Source: Nectonema munidae
Lineage: Eukaryota > Nematomorpha > Nectonematoida > Nectonematidae
Length of the DNA stretch: 64,000 nucleotides
Direction of reading: 5' to 3'
Assembly (NCBI GenBank): GCA_030549495.1
Contig: JAUIRK010001052.1
Span: forward strand, 372,001 to 436,000
Shown here: piece by piece, positions 25,691 through 39,300 of the stretch
How positions within the stretch are numbered: position 1 is the stretch's first letter
Layout: every line of letters begins with the position of its first letter
The notes under the pieces: generated by a model
The model's database searches: none
Seen by the model: only the letters and a program-made list of their open reading frames with translations
Told to the model about the DNA's origin: nothing
Translations under genes and position numbers: made by a program

Positions 25691-26576
25691 AAGCATTCTC
25701 CCTGTTCCTCGTGGGTTGTAGAGGGAGAAGAAATAATTTCTAAAAGGCATTAAAATAATAATTTCTAAGGATTATTACATTATTTATGACGATTCTTCCT
25801 TGTTTCAAACACTAATTTTCAAATTGTATTTGTAACTATTATAAACTAATTTGATACGATCCAGAAACAAATGAAGATTTATAATTGTTCATGAAAACTA
25901 AGTTATTATACACAAATTTATATTTATTAAAAAATTAATTTTAATTCAAATTTCCTACATCTCAATAATTTTAAGAATATAATTTTACCGCAGTGGTTTT
26001 TACCATGGTTTAATGCCAGAAGTTCTAACCAAGAAACATCTTAAAAATTTTAAGTTGATCAAAAAAAGATTAGACAGTTAGTGAACGAGAGATTCAAGCT
26101 AAACTAAGTAGCAACCATAAACGCTGAGACAGGACCAAACTTTAAATGCTGTTGGTAGAATGGATTGAGGATAAAGGGATAAAAAATTGAGCTTAAGAAG
26201 CAGTGGAACACAATTCCATTGATCTGTCGGATTAAAATGGGAAACAGTTTGTAGCTGAAATGAAGTAACTCTAATACGTGTATCACATTGCCCAACAGGT
26301 TCCTGGTATGGTAATTCAAAAGCTTGCCGTATCTTTTACACATCACATCTCACTGTTTGAGACAAGTTGAAGCAATGGATGAAACTCATGCTTCGTTCAA
26401 TATGCCTGCTGACACAACACTTGATTCCGTTGCAACAAACTTAATTTTCCTTCAGACAGCAGCTAATCATGAATAATCGAGGACTAATTTGTCTCACAGC
26501 TAAATCTTTATCCAATGAATATATTCATCAGGGTTCGAAAAGATAAATGTACTTTCCAAATTAGTGGTGTTATTTA
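25691..26576. other. AT-rich stretch, no gene
   Basis: Nothing recognised. Confidence 0.4.
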
Positions 26577-26700
26577 AGGGGCGTGAGTAAGGTTGGTTAG
26601 ATACTACGTTTCGATGACTCAAGGTCTTGGGTTCGATTCCGCATCAAGCCTACTTTCCACATAGTTCGATACAAGCGGCTTACTTACCTTTATTTGTGTA
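26577..26700 (+). repeat. tRNA-derived SINE copy
   Basis: GGGGCGTGAGTAAGGTTGGTTAGAT, then CTCAAGGTCTTGG and B box GTTCGATTCC, then CATAGTTCGATACAAGCGGC. It aligns along its whole length with the head of the copy at 25385. Confidence 0.7.
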
Positions 26701-27660
26701 ATAACGTCGAATGGATGGAGGTACGAATACCTCACTCTTGGAAGATACAAGAATTTGGGATAAAGTCTTTTAGCCCTGGGTACTTTGCAATAGCCACGTC
26801 ATATATACTGGATAAGAAAAGCACAGGAGTCCTTCCTTGTCTCCATAACTGATAGATAATGTTTTAGTGTATGACATGTGCAATGATTTGCACTCTTCAT
26901 AGCAACAATTTTGCATTTTTTTCTAGAAAAGATGAAATGCTGTTGTGACGATGATAAAATGCTGTACTGGGATTTTATTTGATAATGTTTTGATACATTT
27001 AAAAAACTTAAAATAGTCATTTTGCAACAACCATTTCTTTAAAAATTTGTAACAATAAAGGCACTCAAAAAAGAGCTTGCCTCGAAAAAGGCCTGGTTTA
27101 CTCTAGACTTCAAAATAATAAGCGCTCGGAGCTTTGTTTTGAGTAAAAAATATTACTGAAGCCGTAATATTAAAGTTATAACACCGAAACTTCATTGGTC
27201 TTATACGAGGGGAAAACGTTTATGTAATTTTTACTAGTAAGTTTTTTGTAATAATTTGTTTTCCAAAATGATGTATTTTTAAAAGCTTAATACCATTTTA
27301 AATGTAGGTATTTTTTTGGAGAAATAGACTTGCTTTTCGCACACACTTAGAAGATATTTTAATTTATACTTTGTATTTACTATCTTGAGCAATTTAGGAA
27401 TGATAATCCTAGAAATAGTGAACGCATATTCCTTTTTTGCGTTATTAACTAAAACAGAACGTGTAAAATATCTAAATGTAACTTGTCATAGCATTGACTT
27501 TCTTAAATTCTTTAGTTTCGTCTGAATTAATATATATAAATCCAGTTTAGTACCAAGAGGGGCGGCACAATTTATTTGTATTAACGTAACATTAATAAAA
27601 ATCAGTAGAAATAGTATAGCCTAATAGTAAAATAAAAATAGTTTTCCACACTCTGTCTTC
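26701..27660. other. AT-rich stretch, no gene
   Basis: Nothing recognised. Confidence 0.4.
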
Positions 27661-27664
27661 TTAT

Positions 27665-27765
27665 TTTGTATGCCTATACAACTGCGTATCTTTCGGCGTT
27701 TTGAAGTGCTTTTAGAAATTTTAAGCAGTGGCCAAAGAACCTCCCTTGCTGTCATCACTCATGCT
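27665..27765 (+). repeat. unclassified dispersed repeat, copy 1
   Basis: ATGCCTATACAACTGCGTATC, then TTTTGAAGTGCTTTTAGAAA and AGCAGTGGCCAAA, aligns with 52925-53015 (ATGCCTATATACCTG, TTTTTGAAGTGTTAATTGAAA, AGGCGTGGCAAAA). Both copies are on the same strand. No coding sense or tRNA boxes are seen. Confidence 0.5.
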
Positions 27766-30045
27766 TGTAAGCCCCTGTATACGTCACTTAAGTTATTGAC
27801 AGCTAAATTGCTGCTTGACATATTCATATTCAAATCGTTTCAAACATTGTAGTGTAAAAATATTTTTGTTTTCTGCAGCTAAATTTGTTACTTGTGCAAA
27901 GCATTCTCAAATTAATAATGAATGGAACACAAAAAATGTCAAGAACTAAGTACGAACCAAGCTCGATTTTGCTTGATTTTGGTGTTCGAAATTGAAGCGG
28001 TGCCTTCAACGTCATATCGTCGTAAACCATCTCTTATATTTTTCATTTAAGGTATATGAATACCTAAAATAGACATGTTCCTTATTTTAGACCGGTCACT
28101 CTTCTAATCATCAATATCTCAATCTTTATTTATAACCCTTTTTATCTATAAAAGGTTTCTGTCAGCAGTAAAAAAAGTTAGGAAAACCGGCTCTAGTATA
28201 TTCGCAAAAATAGACAACATTTTTTATTGATTTCAATTCAGAAAATTTTTAAATATTTTGAGGCTCTCACAGAGGAAAATTTATACAGAATACACGAAAT
28301 ATGAACACATTTATTTAGAAGAGCAAATAATGGGATTTTGTTAGCAAAAGTGCATTTGTCTGCTTCGCGATCAAAAATAAGAGAGGAATCGAGGTATCTT
28401 TATGCAGGGGAAGTTTTTAAGGAGGTGGCATTTTTGACAGCCTGAATCCAAGCTTTAATACAGTCTATTAGGACTCTTCACGGAACCGGTATACCCCTCG
28501 CGTCACACACATGAGGAATTTTGGTAGAGCGGGTGGGAGAGAACTTTTGATGAGGGCATCACTATGTCTTCTAACATTACATCAAACATCTTAAGTATAA
28601 TTGTATGTACCGAAGGGTTTTACAGCTCAGCCGTTACACACTCGCTTGAAATGTGTTTGCGATTTTATCTTTGGAAAGGTAAAAACACCATAACAGCTTA
28701 AAATTCTTGGAAAAATTAGGAAAACCTTTATTTTAATGAGTTTTGAGGATAATTGTGGGTAAAATAAAAAGGCCGGCGCTAGCGCGGCACACTAAAATGA
28801 TTTTTGGGCGTGGGTGACTTTTGCTGTCAAAAAAGTTCATTGCTGCAGTTCTCTACAGCCTGTAGCGAAGAGTTAACCTCAGCTTAACTTAGTAAAGAAC
28901 CATTTATTCTATAATTTTTACTGTCCCGTGATTTTAAATTCTAACCAATTATGGTGAAAAGGAATTAATTCAGAACTCTTGAAAGAAGCTGCAACATATT
29001 CAAAATCGTGTGATGTCTTCAATGACTCTACATAATACAACAGTAGTCTTCTTGCTTGACAAAACTCTTTGCAATAAATTAAATAGGCCATTCACATTGT
29101 TGGAATAAATTGTTGATATATTTTTTTAATACCCTTTCCACTCTGGACATTTTGGCATCGTTCTTCTGTAGTCCTGACCCTTTTTTGGCTGTGATTACTA
29201 CATCTTTTTTTTGGCATGATATTTTAAGTACTCTCTTATAATTACTTTTCTGTCATCTTGTTGAATAATTTTTGCTCATACTTCTGACTACTACATCTTG
29301 GCTGAATTTCCCACGCATTTTCTTAATTTAAGTCATTTTGCTATTGAATTTATGCATAGATTTTTTGATGCTCAATTTTTTGTTCCAGCGTTCAATGAAT
29401 AACACCCATAATGAAAAAGCGACCGAAAGAAAGCTTTGCGCAAAATTATGATCTTTGCAGTGGTATCAAGTTATATTTATAATTAATATAATCAAGACCC
29501 TGCTTTTACAAACAATTATTCGATTGATTGTGTTTTTAAAATTTCTCTCATTTTTCAATACTTTTTGTTTCAAGATTATCCCATTTTTTTAAAATATTAA
29601 GAGAGTTTTTCTTATTCAAACAAAAATTCAATTTTACATAAAATTTGACACGAGAATATTTGTAAAAAATACAGGGCTTATTTTGGGATTGAGTCGAGCA
29701 ATGAACCCTCTATGTTCACAGTAAGATGCGTATAATTTACATTGTTCATAAAAACACTACAAGTCCACTACCTTCCATTTTTTAATTTAAACTTCTGTTA
29801 AACGTTATTTTGAGAATAAAAAAGAAATAAAACTTCACATTTTCTTCGAGTTGCCTGTTTCACAAATTTTCACTGAAAAAATAAGTATGGGTTATTTGCT
29901 ATGTGTGCTTCATTATACGATTGCTGATCCTTATTTAATTAAAAGAGTGATTTTAACTGAATTTCTTTTTTAATTAGTTCGTTGTAAATATCTCCATTTT
30001 ATTTAAGAGTACCTTGAAATACCGATTGACATGAAGGATCATGCG
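27766..30045. other. AT-rich stretch upstream of the kinase-like gene
   Basis: No gene seen. No clear TATA box or initiator could be fixed for the gene that begins at 30082. An in-frame TAA at 30046-30048 closes its reading frame on the 5' side. Confidence 0.4.
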
Positions 30046-30081
30046 TAATTTATTCATTTAAATTTCTTTCGCTTTTGGAAA

Positions 30082-30350
30082 ATGGGCATTTTGATTGACA
30101 GGGGTTCAAGTGAGCCAGAAGGCGAATTCATCGAAGAACAACTCATCAACGAAGATGCGATAAAAGACAACATCAAGAAGTTGAAAGAAAAAAAGTTTGA
30201 TCCGAATGATGGTGGCGATGTTTATCTTGGAGACGATGACAAAAATGAAGAAGATGAAAATAAAAACACCAACACGAATGAAGAAGTCAAAGAAGAGGAG
30301 GAAGTTGCGAAAGACTCCGACGTCACAAATGCGACAACAGATTTGCCAGC
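30082..30350 (+). CDS. exon 1 of kinase-like gene: acidic N-terminal leader
   Basis: ATG at 30082 is the first after an in-frame TAA at 30046, in the context GAAAATGG. It encodes 89 residues and two bases of the next codon: MGILIDRGSS, then Glu/Asp/Asn/Lys-rich sequence. The donor GC|GTTTGC at 30351 is weak, but it leaves phase 2, which the acceptor at 36516 needs; the junction codon is GCA (Ala). The open frame continues past the donor to 30411, changing from acidic to a hydrophobic stretch that looks intronic. The joining of this exon to exon 2 is inferred from phase and composition only. An alternative is an independent short gene. Confidence 0.55.
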
Positions 30351-33300
30351 GTTTGCTACTTTTATTTATATTTTACTTTGTCATTATTTCTACGAGTGGA
30401 TGAAAGAATGAATTAGAATGTCACAGCCTTCTCTTTTGACTTTGTGATTAGCCCAAAATTAACTTCACATGATGCCATTTTTATCTATTATACTTTGTTA
30501 GTACTGGCACTAAGCCAGTCTCAAGCGTATTTAGAAAAAAGGGGACAAAGATTTCCCGTCGAATTTCTTAACCCTTTTTTTCATTTAAATATTTTTACCA
30601 ACAATAAGAGCTGACTTTCCTCAACATCGTTTTAAACTTATCTTGTTTTATTAGATTTAGTCTTAAATCTTATTTTGAAGACTAACCGCAAATAACGAAA
30701 ATCCGCGAATACTTGTAAGCTTTCTGAAAATAACTTATAGCTAATTTTTTCGATTGTATGTAGAAATTCCATATTAGGTTTAGACTATTAATTTGAACAT
30801 TTTAGCTTTAAACCATTTGAAAAGTTACCTATATCTTTAAGGATACAGGTGTGATTTGTAATTCAAACTTCAGAGTAGTAAAAGGCATAAGGTAACATCG
30901 AGCGAATAAACTTGTAAAGAAAAATCCTATAGATTTTTGATAAATTTGAGGTCATTTTAAAAGTTGAGACCATAAAATGTAATATTGGCGTGATGACGTT
31001 TATGTTTGTTAAGAACTAAACGTAAAGCTTTTTTTTATATATCATAAGAGCTTGCTTGTGTTTACATGTCCCCATTTAATAATACTGTAAGTTAAATGAG
31101 GCGACATTTACAAGAGCATGTTTACTTTAAAAGTAGAATGTCTTATTATTTTTAAATTATCTAAAACTACACATTATACCAGTTAAATTAAATGATCAAT
31201 ATGGTGTTTCCAATTTAACTTGTTGTTTATGATGAGGCTTAAAAAAATTGAAATAGCGTTTTGCAATTATGTCAAAATAACTATTCAACGTTGTGAAATG
31301 CATATATCCTTCGTATTACATTTATTTAAAAACCAATTGTTCAAGGTGATCCAGTTATAACCTTTTACTTAAAGATATTTGAGCTGATTGGTCATCTAGA
31401 CTTCAATCAATAGGAATAATATTTGGTCGTGTGAGGATAAGAGAATATCAATATTTGTATTAGAGGTAAAGATTTCATGAATATCGAAAATAATAAAGGA
31501 CCATACATTGATCCTTCAGATATGTCAGAAAAAGTCTCATATTCATACTATTGGAAGTTATAATTGGAGACTATTTGAGTTCTATAAGAAAAATAATGGA
31601 AGAAAAATCTCAATGCCTCGAGCTCAAACCCATAAGATGTGAACTTTTCAATGATTAAATTATGAGCTACAGAGTCAAATACGCGGATTAAATCAAGTAA
31701 TGACGATACAACATCCTTCTTATTTTCAAAATAATTACAGAGTGTGAGGTTTTCTGAAGCCAAATTGTAATTCATTTATAAAATATTTAGAGTCTAAATA
31801 ATGAACTACCTGAGTTTTGAGTGAATTAATTTGGAAGGAAGTATCATCTTTAGCAGGGGCGGATCTAGAAATTGGCATTAGGGGGAGGGGGCGGATTTTA
31901 CTAAACTAGAACTCAAATTTCAAGTATATAAATGTAAGCTTTATCAAAATTTTTAAAACAAAAAGAAGAATGAAAGCATTAAAACGATCCTAATTCATTG
32001 AACTGCGAAGTGAACTGATGTGGTAAAACTTGATGTGTTTAAATAATAAATTTACAAAAAAAAATTGGATAATATAAAATTAATAAGTCTCACACTTAAC
32101 TACGGTTGAAACATACAAAACTTTTTAGGGCTTCTCACTTTAGAGAAAGATTGAATCTAAAATACGAGTTGCAGAAATCATCATAATATTTGAGTTCTAC
32201 GAAAAGAATTAGATCAAGAAAAATTTTCAAGCAAATGGCAATGCAATTTTAGAGGGGGGGGGGCGTACGCCTCTTCTGCCCCCTTTAAATCCGCCAGTGT
32301 TTAGAATCAGAATTTGAAATATTAGTTTTTCACTATAATTAAATTCAGAACTTCTTCATTTTTTAACTTAATGGGTAAGACAGGGATAACAATCTTGGGC
32401 ATCATTTTGTTACGTTTATTGATTTCAAAGGCAGTTGAGAGTTAAGGATCACTCTGAAGATATTTCTCTGCGTCGCAAAGCGATAATTAATCACGGAAAC
32501 TTAACTTTACCAAATCATCAACTCAGGAAAAATGACTCCAATACTGCTAACGCCGAGGGGGAAACAAGGATAAAAATAGGGACTTTATCCTATATTTTCG
32601 GGTAGAGCAAGCTCGACAGTTCTGACAAACAGTTGCTCTAGTCTAAGAAAAAATAACCACTGCCTTGTGATTTGGGTTCATGGATGTGCTATGGCAAAAA
32701 GTTTCCAATCGTGAAAACAAAATGGTTAGCGTCAGGAAGGGCATCTGGCCGTGAAAAACAACACTCTACTTACATTTATGCAATGATCCGAACAAACAAA
32801 AAGAGACTACGGATGCCCCCCAATTTGGGGACCCGGTGTAGTCAAAGAAGAAGAAGAATTAGGAGAAGAGACGTATACATTTTGGCATATTCAATTTTTT
32901 TTGCGAATCTTTATTTTTAAATTAGAAGCATTTCAGGAACACTTTCTGATGCAGACACTTTTCTTTTAGCTTCAACTCTCTTTTTTCAATCAAATTAAAT
33001 CTTGTGATTAAAACATTGCTTTCTTTTCCATTTTTCTTCTTACCCAAAATATTTGTTTTTTTGCAAGATCTTTTCGTGCAGATTTTAGAGTTCCAGCTCA
33101 CGCGAACAGTAGAGTATAGATCTAAAAAGTTATTGTATCTTCATTGATTTCTTGTCAGGAGTGACAATACCATAAAGAGCAGTGCTGACACTGAATGATA
33201 TTACCACAAACTGTTTCTTTCCAAAAAGAACATGTCTAAACTTTACTCACTTTCCCCATAACTTTATTTTTAATTATAAGCCTAATTGAATTATTTTTGA

Positions 33301-36300
33301 AAATTCCATTCTCTAAGAAGATTTTAATCAAAAAATAAAAAAGAAATCAGGTTTTATATGCAATAAGAGAAAATGAAAGAAAGTTAAAAACTTGGAAACT
33401 GTCAAAAGCTTGTAATTAGAAGTAGTAATAGAAGTTAGAAGTGAGAATGACGTCATTTTAATTTGGAACAACTTTAGTCAAACATTTTCAGTAAATTACA
33501 TAATCGATGTATGGGGAAAACTTTGATCAGTATCTTAAATATCTAATCCAAACTGTTTTAACATGTTTTCGAAAATTAAGCATATGCTTTTCTGTATAAT
33601 TAATAAATTTTCATGTAACTACAAGATGATGATTGTTTCGCGTGTCACTGTGTTACGTTGAATGCGTAATTTGAAGGAACCATTTTATTATGATGAACGA
33701 AAGGTAGTAGACGTTTTCGATCTTCTTTTTTGGAGTTATTTGTAGTCTTTTCTCTGGCTCATTGATAGTCTTTTTGAATGATTTAAGTGAATTAGCAGAC
33801 GTCTGCAATCTTCACATGACTTTTTCTTTGGCTCATTGCTAGCCTTTTTGTGATGGCGGTGAAAATCCAAAGAAATGATACCTCTGATTTTTGCTATTTA
33901 CATATATATATGTGTGTGTATTATATAGGTATGTGGATATGTGTGTGAGTGTATCCTTGTGCGTACATTAGTGCTCTGCGCGTGGCGGATAACCCACGCG
34001 GGTTTTTCGGGGCTCGCCCCCACGGGGCGGACGCGGGTTGTCCACAGCAATTTTTTTGATAAATGGCAACTTTAACCTCTCTGGAAGTTTCATATAATTT
34101 GAAATCGGGATTAGATAAAATAAAAAGTGTAAATCGATTGAAATCGGAAGTCTGGAAGACGTTTGGGTTCGTGGTAGATGAAAAAACACTAATTTGGATT
34201 TTGCAGCTTGTAAAGTATGCTTTCAAGCTTTCACTTATTGTGTAAGAAAGACAGGTACTTCAATTCTCAGGAGACACAAGTGCAAAATAGCTGCTAATCA
34301 AACTTTACCTACTAATGTAATCAGATCAGTTTTGAATAAAGCTAAAATAGAAAACATTAAACTGCCATGTGTTCGTTTTATAGCTAAAGATCTTAGACCG
34401 TTTGAAACTATCGGTTGTGAAACATGCTTCAAAAAAATGTAAAACAATCTTGTGACACTAGATGGAACTCTGTCTGTTAATGTTAAAATCAGTTTTAGAC
34501 AATATGTGTTTTTGTCGATCATTTTCCACAAGAGATTAAACGCATAACTATGATTGATATTGACTTACTTCAAGAATTAGTTAACTTTTTGGAACCTTTT
34601 TACAATGCAACATAAAATTTAGATTTAATTATTAAATCTAAATTAAACATCTGGTTATTCAATGGATTTCAAAATTGGAAAATCATTGCCAAGTTAAAGA
34701 AGAAGATACTGAAGATATGTTCTCTTTGAAAACTAAATGTTTAAAAACACTAAATGAAAATTTTATTTCAAATCTGTTGCATAAAGTTGAAATTTTTTTA
34801 ATCCAAAACAAAAATCAATGCGTGTACTTTGCTCATCAGATAAGAAACTTGTTTTAAATTATGTTTCTGATCAACTCTGAAACTTTTCTTCACGAATGAC
34901 GTTTACAACAGTTGAAACTTCTTGCCAAATTGCACTTCATTCTACAAAAAGGTCATGTTCCACACATGTTTGAGTTTAATGATGAAATTGAGGAAGTTCA
35001 ATCTAGCGAAATACAACACTATCAGCAACATACATTGAAAAGTTTTACTACTCTTTAAATTGGTGGAAAGAAAATTGCTTAATTTTTCCATATCCCTCAC
35101 ATATTGCGCGAAATATCTTTTCCATTATGGCAACTAGCGCAACAAGTGAGCGAAATTTTAGTCTTGCTGGTTACTTACTCTCAACGAGAAGATCATCACT
35201 GAAATCCAGTGGTATCAATGATATTTTATTTTTAAACAGTGCTATGAAATAAACTAATTGAAAAGTTATCTGATTTATAGTTTTTATTTTTATTTAAATC
35301 AACTGAAATGTTAAGTAGTGTATATTGAAAAAATAAAATTACTTATATAATAATTTTGAGCATATACAAAGTGTTATATATTCTTTGTTATAGCTGAAAC
35401 ACGTATTTAAAAAAGCTCTTTAAGGAGGCAGTGATTTCTATGACATTTGGATAATATGGGTTTTCTAATAAAATATCTTAATAAGTACTAATTTGATGCG
35501 GGTTTTAAAGTATAATGCGAGATAGACTCGAACATCATTATTTTTTAGCGTTGGCGCAAACGCAAATACAAAAATGAAATGCAGGACGCACCGGATGCAA
35601 ACTGATATAGTACGGAGTGGGGCCGATGCGGAAAAGTTTTTACAACCCGCGCAGAGCTCTAATGAGGCTTGAAGGTGTTATAAATGTAATTGTTTGTTAT
35701 TTGCATATTAACATTATTAGAGGAAAATGTTGCACACTATAGAGACTCATTTTGGCTCAAAGGGGAAACAATATAAGACTAAGTAGGAAAAATAACATTA
35801 GCTATATCGATCAAAATATAATACATCAAATTTTTAAGTAAATTCGAAAGTTCAAAGAATGTATATTTTTCGTCGTAGATATTTAATATACGAAGAATTG
35901 GTTTATTGTTTGAAGAGGATTTAACTCAAGAACAGCATCCTTATACTTTTTTCAAAAGAAATATGTTAAATATTCTGTAGGGCTTTGTCATCCGTCCTAA
36001 ATAGCATGCAGTTATTTGTTAGTTTTTTTCTGTTAGCTTTTTGATAAAGTGTAAAAGCTTTGTTGAGTCTGATTCTAAATTTACAACTAAGTTGAAGAAA
36101 CTTCAATTAAGTTATGTTCTTTCAACTTTTTGAAGTTTGTTAGTTTTATGGGCCCAAATTTTTTCCTTCTGAGTTTGATAGATAAAAATTTTGTTTCATT
36201 TTTAATTTAGCATCTCCGCTAAATTTTAAAATAATCTTCAAAGTTGATCTTTGGTATATGGCCATAAGATTTGGTTTGTTTATTGACTTTTTTAGTTTTT

Positions 36301-39300
36301 GTTCCAAGTGAAGAATTTTATTGAGAGTCACGAGCTGTAATCGAAACTAGATCTCCTGGATCGAGACCCTGTGCTCTCATCATTATGCCATCTGCATAGC
36401 GCATTAAAAAATTCTTACTCTTAAAAAGATTAAGATAAATTCTGTTATTCTAATTACTGCCTTATATCGTAAATATTTAATATACTTAATATTCTAATGC
36501 TACTTAATTTTGTAGAGAAAATGAAGCAACTGCACCACAAGATTCTAAAATTGTTGAAGAAACTATTTCGGAAGCATTGAAAGTTAAAAAGGAAGATGAT
36601 TTTCCGGAAATTAGCCACGATAACACTTTAAAGAAGTTTTTAACGAGAAGTATTTACAACGAATACAAAGACCTGGCCACCATCAGCGGCTTCACATTTG
36701 AAGACCACATTCAACCTGGCATAGATTGTAGCCATTCTAATTCGCGAGTTCCATGTAAAACTTTTTAATATCATTTTATGTTTTACTCGTTCCTTAAATA
36801 CCTCAAACTAGCAGAGGCCGCATACAATAATCGGGGGAGATGAAGTAAGCGATCACCTTATTCTGCCAATTCTTTAATTTTAATAGTTATTCTAGTAGGA
36901 TGTCAGAAATAGCAATTCTAAGGGCAATACTTCCGAAATTAAATGATGGCACGTTGAAGCAATGTTTCCTTTCAGAAGAAGTTGTTAGCAACACCGAGCT
37001 CAATTAGTACTTAGATAGATTACGCCATTCGAGATCTAGGTGTTTTAATCGTTAGCAACTTGGTAGCTTGATTAAGACTATCTAGATACTCTGAACATCT
37101 AAAATTTGAATTCCATCACCCAAGTTTCATTGTTCATAGTTTTAGAGAAGCTGTGTAAACTCTGTTTCGTGTTTGTGTCTCATTGACGATTCTAATTAAT
37201 CAAATATCTAACTGACTGACTAAGTAAATAAATCAGTTGCGTAGCGAAAAGCCTATGTGATTTTTCCAAAAAATGTCACCACTTCATCAATGCGGATAGA
37301 TTTATAATGACTTTAAATTTTTATAGAATAAAAATGGAGGCAGTACTGCATCACAGAACCCGTCCTGGCTAGGCCACTGAAATAAATAACAAAGTTACTA
37401 ATTATTAATTATTATTTTTATAAATGTAAAAATTAGATTTATAATAAAAATAAAATGGCGAAATTGTAAAAAACTGTTTTGATGAAATTAGTAAGTTATA
37501 GATAGTAGTGGGATTCAGCCGGTTCGCACCGGTTCGTTAGAACCGTCGCATGGAATTTTGGAGTTAGGCGAACCGACTAGTTGCTGTCAGTAGTTCCAAT
37601 TTTATTGGGAAATAATCAAAATTGATCAGTTTATTTGCTGACAAATTTGACTTTTTTTGTAACAGAACCTGCTGACAAGAATCCCACTACTGGTTTCTGT
37701 CGCCTTTTACGAGATGCATCAATAAAGCGTTGAGCTGGTGAAAAATCACTCAGCAACTTACCTTATTTCATCAATAAAGTTGTTTAAAATTTCGCCATTT
37801 TATCTTAACTTATAAACTTTATGATGATGCTTCAGCACCACATATTAAGATTACTTTTAAATAATAAAGAACTTGTAGATTATTATTATTATTATTTTAC
37901 TGTAGAGAGGAACGTAGAAGAACTCGAATTTCCAATGCAATTTAATATGCATTCGTCAAATTCGTGTGCTTTGCGCCAACTAAAATAGGTTTAATACAAA
38001 TATCCTTATTTTTAGTTAGTCGCTTTGATAATACTTTCTTTAGTGAGTTACTTACTTAGTTTGTTAAAACACTTTTTCGTAACGAGATTTTTTCTCTCAA
38101 TATTTCGTCCAAAAACAAAAGCAAAAATTGTCAACGATTTTAAAATTTTAATATATATATATGAGTACCAATAGTTTTACCTTCATGCATGCATGCATTA
38201 TATATATAGAGAAGAATGTTCGTTGATCGGCGTAGCTAATTTGCGTTTTTGACGCCCATTTGAAATAAGAAAATCGTAAGAGTGTCTATATCAGGTTTTC
38301 CCAACCTTTTTGTTGCTTTGTACCACTTATGGACTTATTCTGTAGTTACGTACCACCTAACTTTAACGATTAGTTTTTGACCATAAAAGAAATATACCCA
38401 AATGTTAACAGGCACAATAGCATACAAATATAATACAAGTAAACGAATTCGCAATTAAAAAATATACAAAACTTAACTTAATTTATTTGCACATGTGCAT
38501 AACCATAAACAAGCAAAATATTTAACTTATCGACAAATAAGTAGCCGTAAGTCAATGCGATGGCTGGAGTTGCTTTTCTTCTACTAGTTTTGCAAGCCGC
38601 GGAGATATTATGCTCACACAACTTCGGAAATTGTGTTTGGGGTTAACGAAACTATTTCTTGTCTTCGACTTGATTGTAAAAAAGGTATAAAACTCTTGTT
38701 CGCCTTCCCATGTCGTTGGAAATATGAGAAGCTGAGGAATTGCTTTTCACTAGTGACGGATAGGAGGGACTTACATTTAATCAGAAGTTAGCCAATTTAT
38801 GATTTTCACCTTCGTCGCACTGCAAATCGATGAGTTTTTCTTGTTGACCAGTTCCCACTGTGAGATCACCAGTATTAATAGTAGGGAATGGATTCCGAAT
38901 GTAAGTGCATGTTTGTGCATCACGATCATTGAAGAAGTACTGCCTGATTTCATCTTTCAACAGAAGGAGATCTTTGGTGATCTCTTGACCAAATACAATA
39001 CTAGGTTCTCCCCTCCCTAAGTGACGCCATATTCTCACACATTCCAAACGGTCTGTTCTCAATCCACAAATCGATCTTTCGAGTAAATGCAGTCAATTTG
39101 ATTGAGAAAACAATGATGTTACTTTCAGCGCCCTGAGAAAAATTGAAATGATACATGACTCCAAAAATATCTGACAGGTAGGCAAGGTAAAGAATGAAGT
39201 TTCCATCACAAGGATCTTCTGAACTTCGTGATCCTTTGTTTGGAAAAACTAAAGCAGCTCCTTTCTCAGCACAAAAAGGAGCATAGTAGTATTCCCTCGA

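Noticed and set aside
25385-26700. Pair of real tRNA genes
   Set aside because: Good B boxes, but the heads are repeated with matching non-tRNA 3' sequence, as in SINEs.
30082-30100. N-myristoylation signal at MGILID
   Set aside because: Met-Gly start fits, but position 6 is Asp, which the motif does not allow.
30197-30403. 68-codon Met/Lys/Arg-rich frame
   Set aside because: Overlaps exon 1 of the kinase-like gene in another frame; the composition is the complement in codon phase of the acidic leader.
32672-32920. 82-codon + strand frame
   Set aside because: Runs through the RTE-type repeat tail and its AGA-rich end; no coding sense.
36335-36405. Functional tRNA gene
   Set aside because: A and B boxes are present, but the arms do not close into a cloverleaf and there is no acceptor stem; better explained as a SINE head.
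38799-39020. 73-codon + strand frame
   Set aside because: Antisense of the ZBED5-like hAT transposase.
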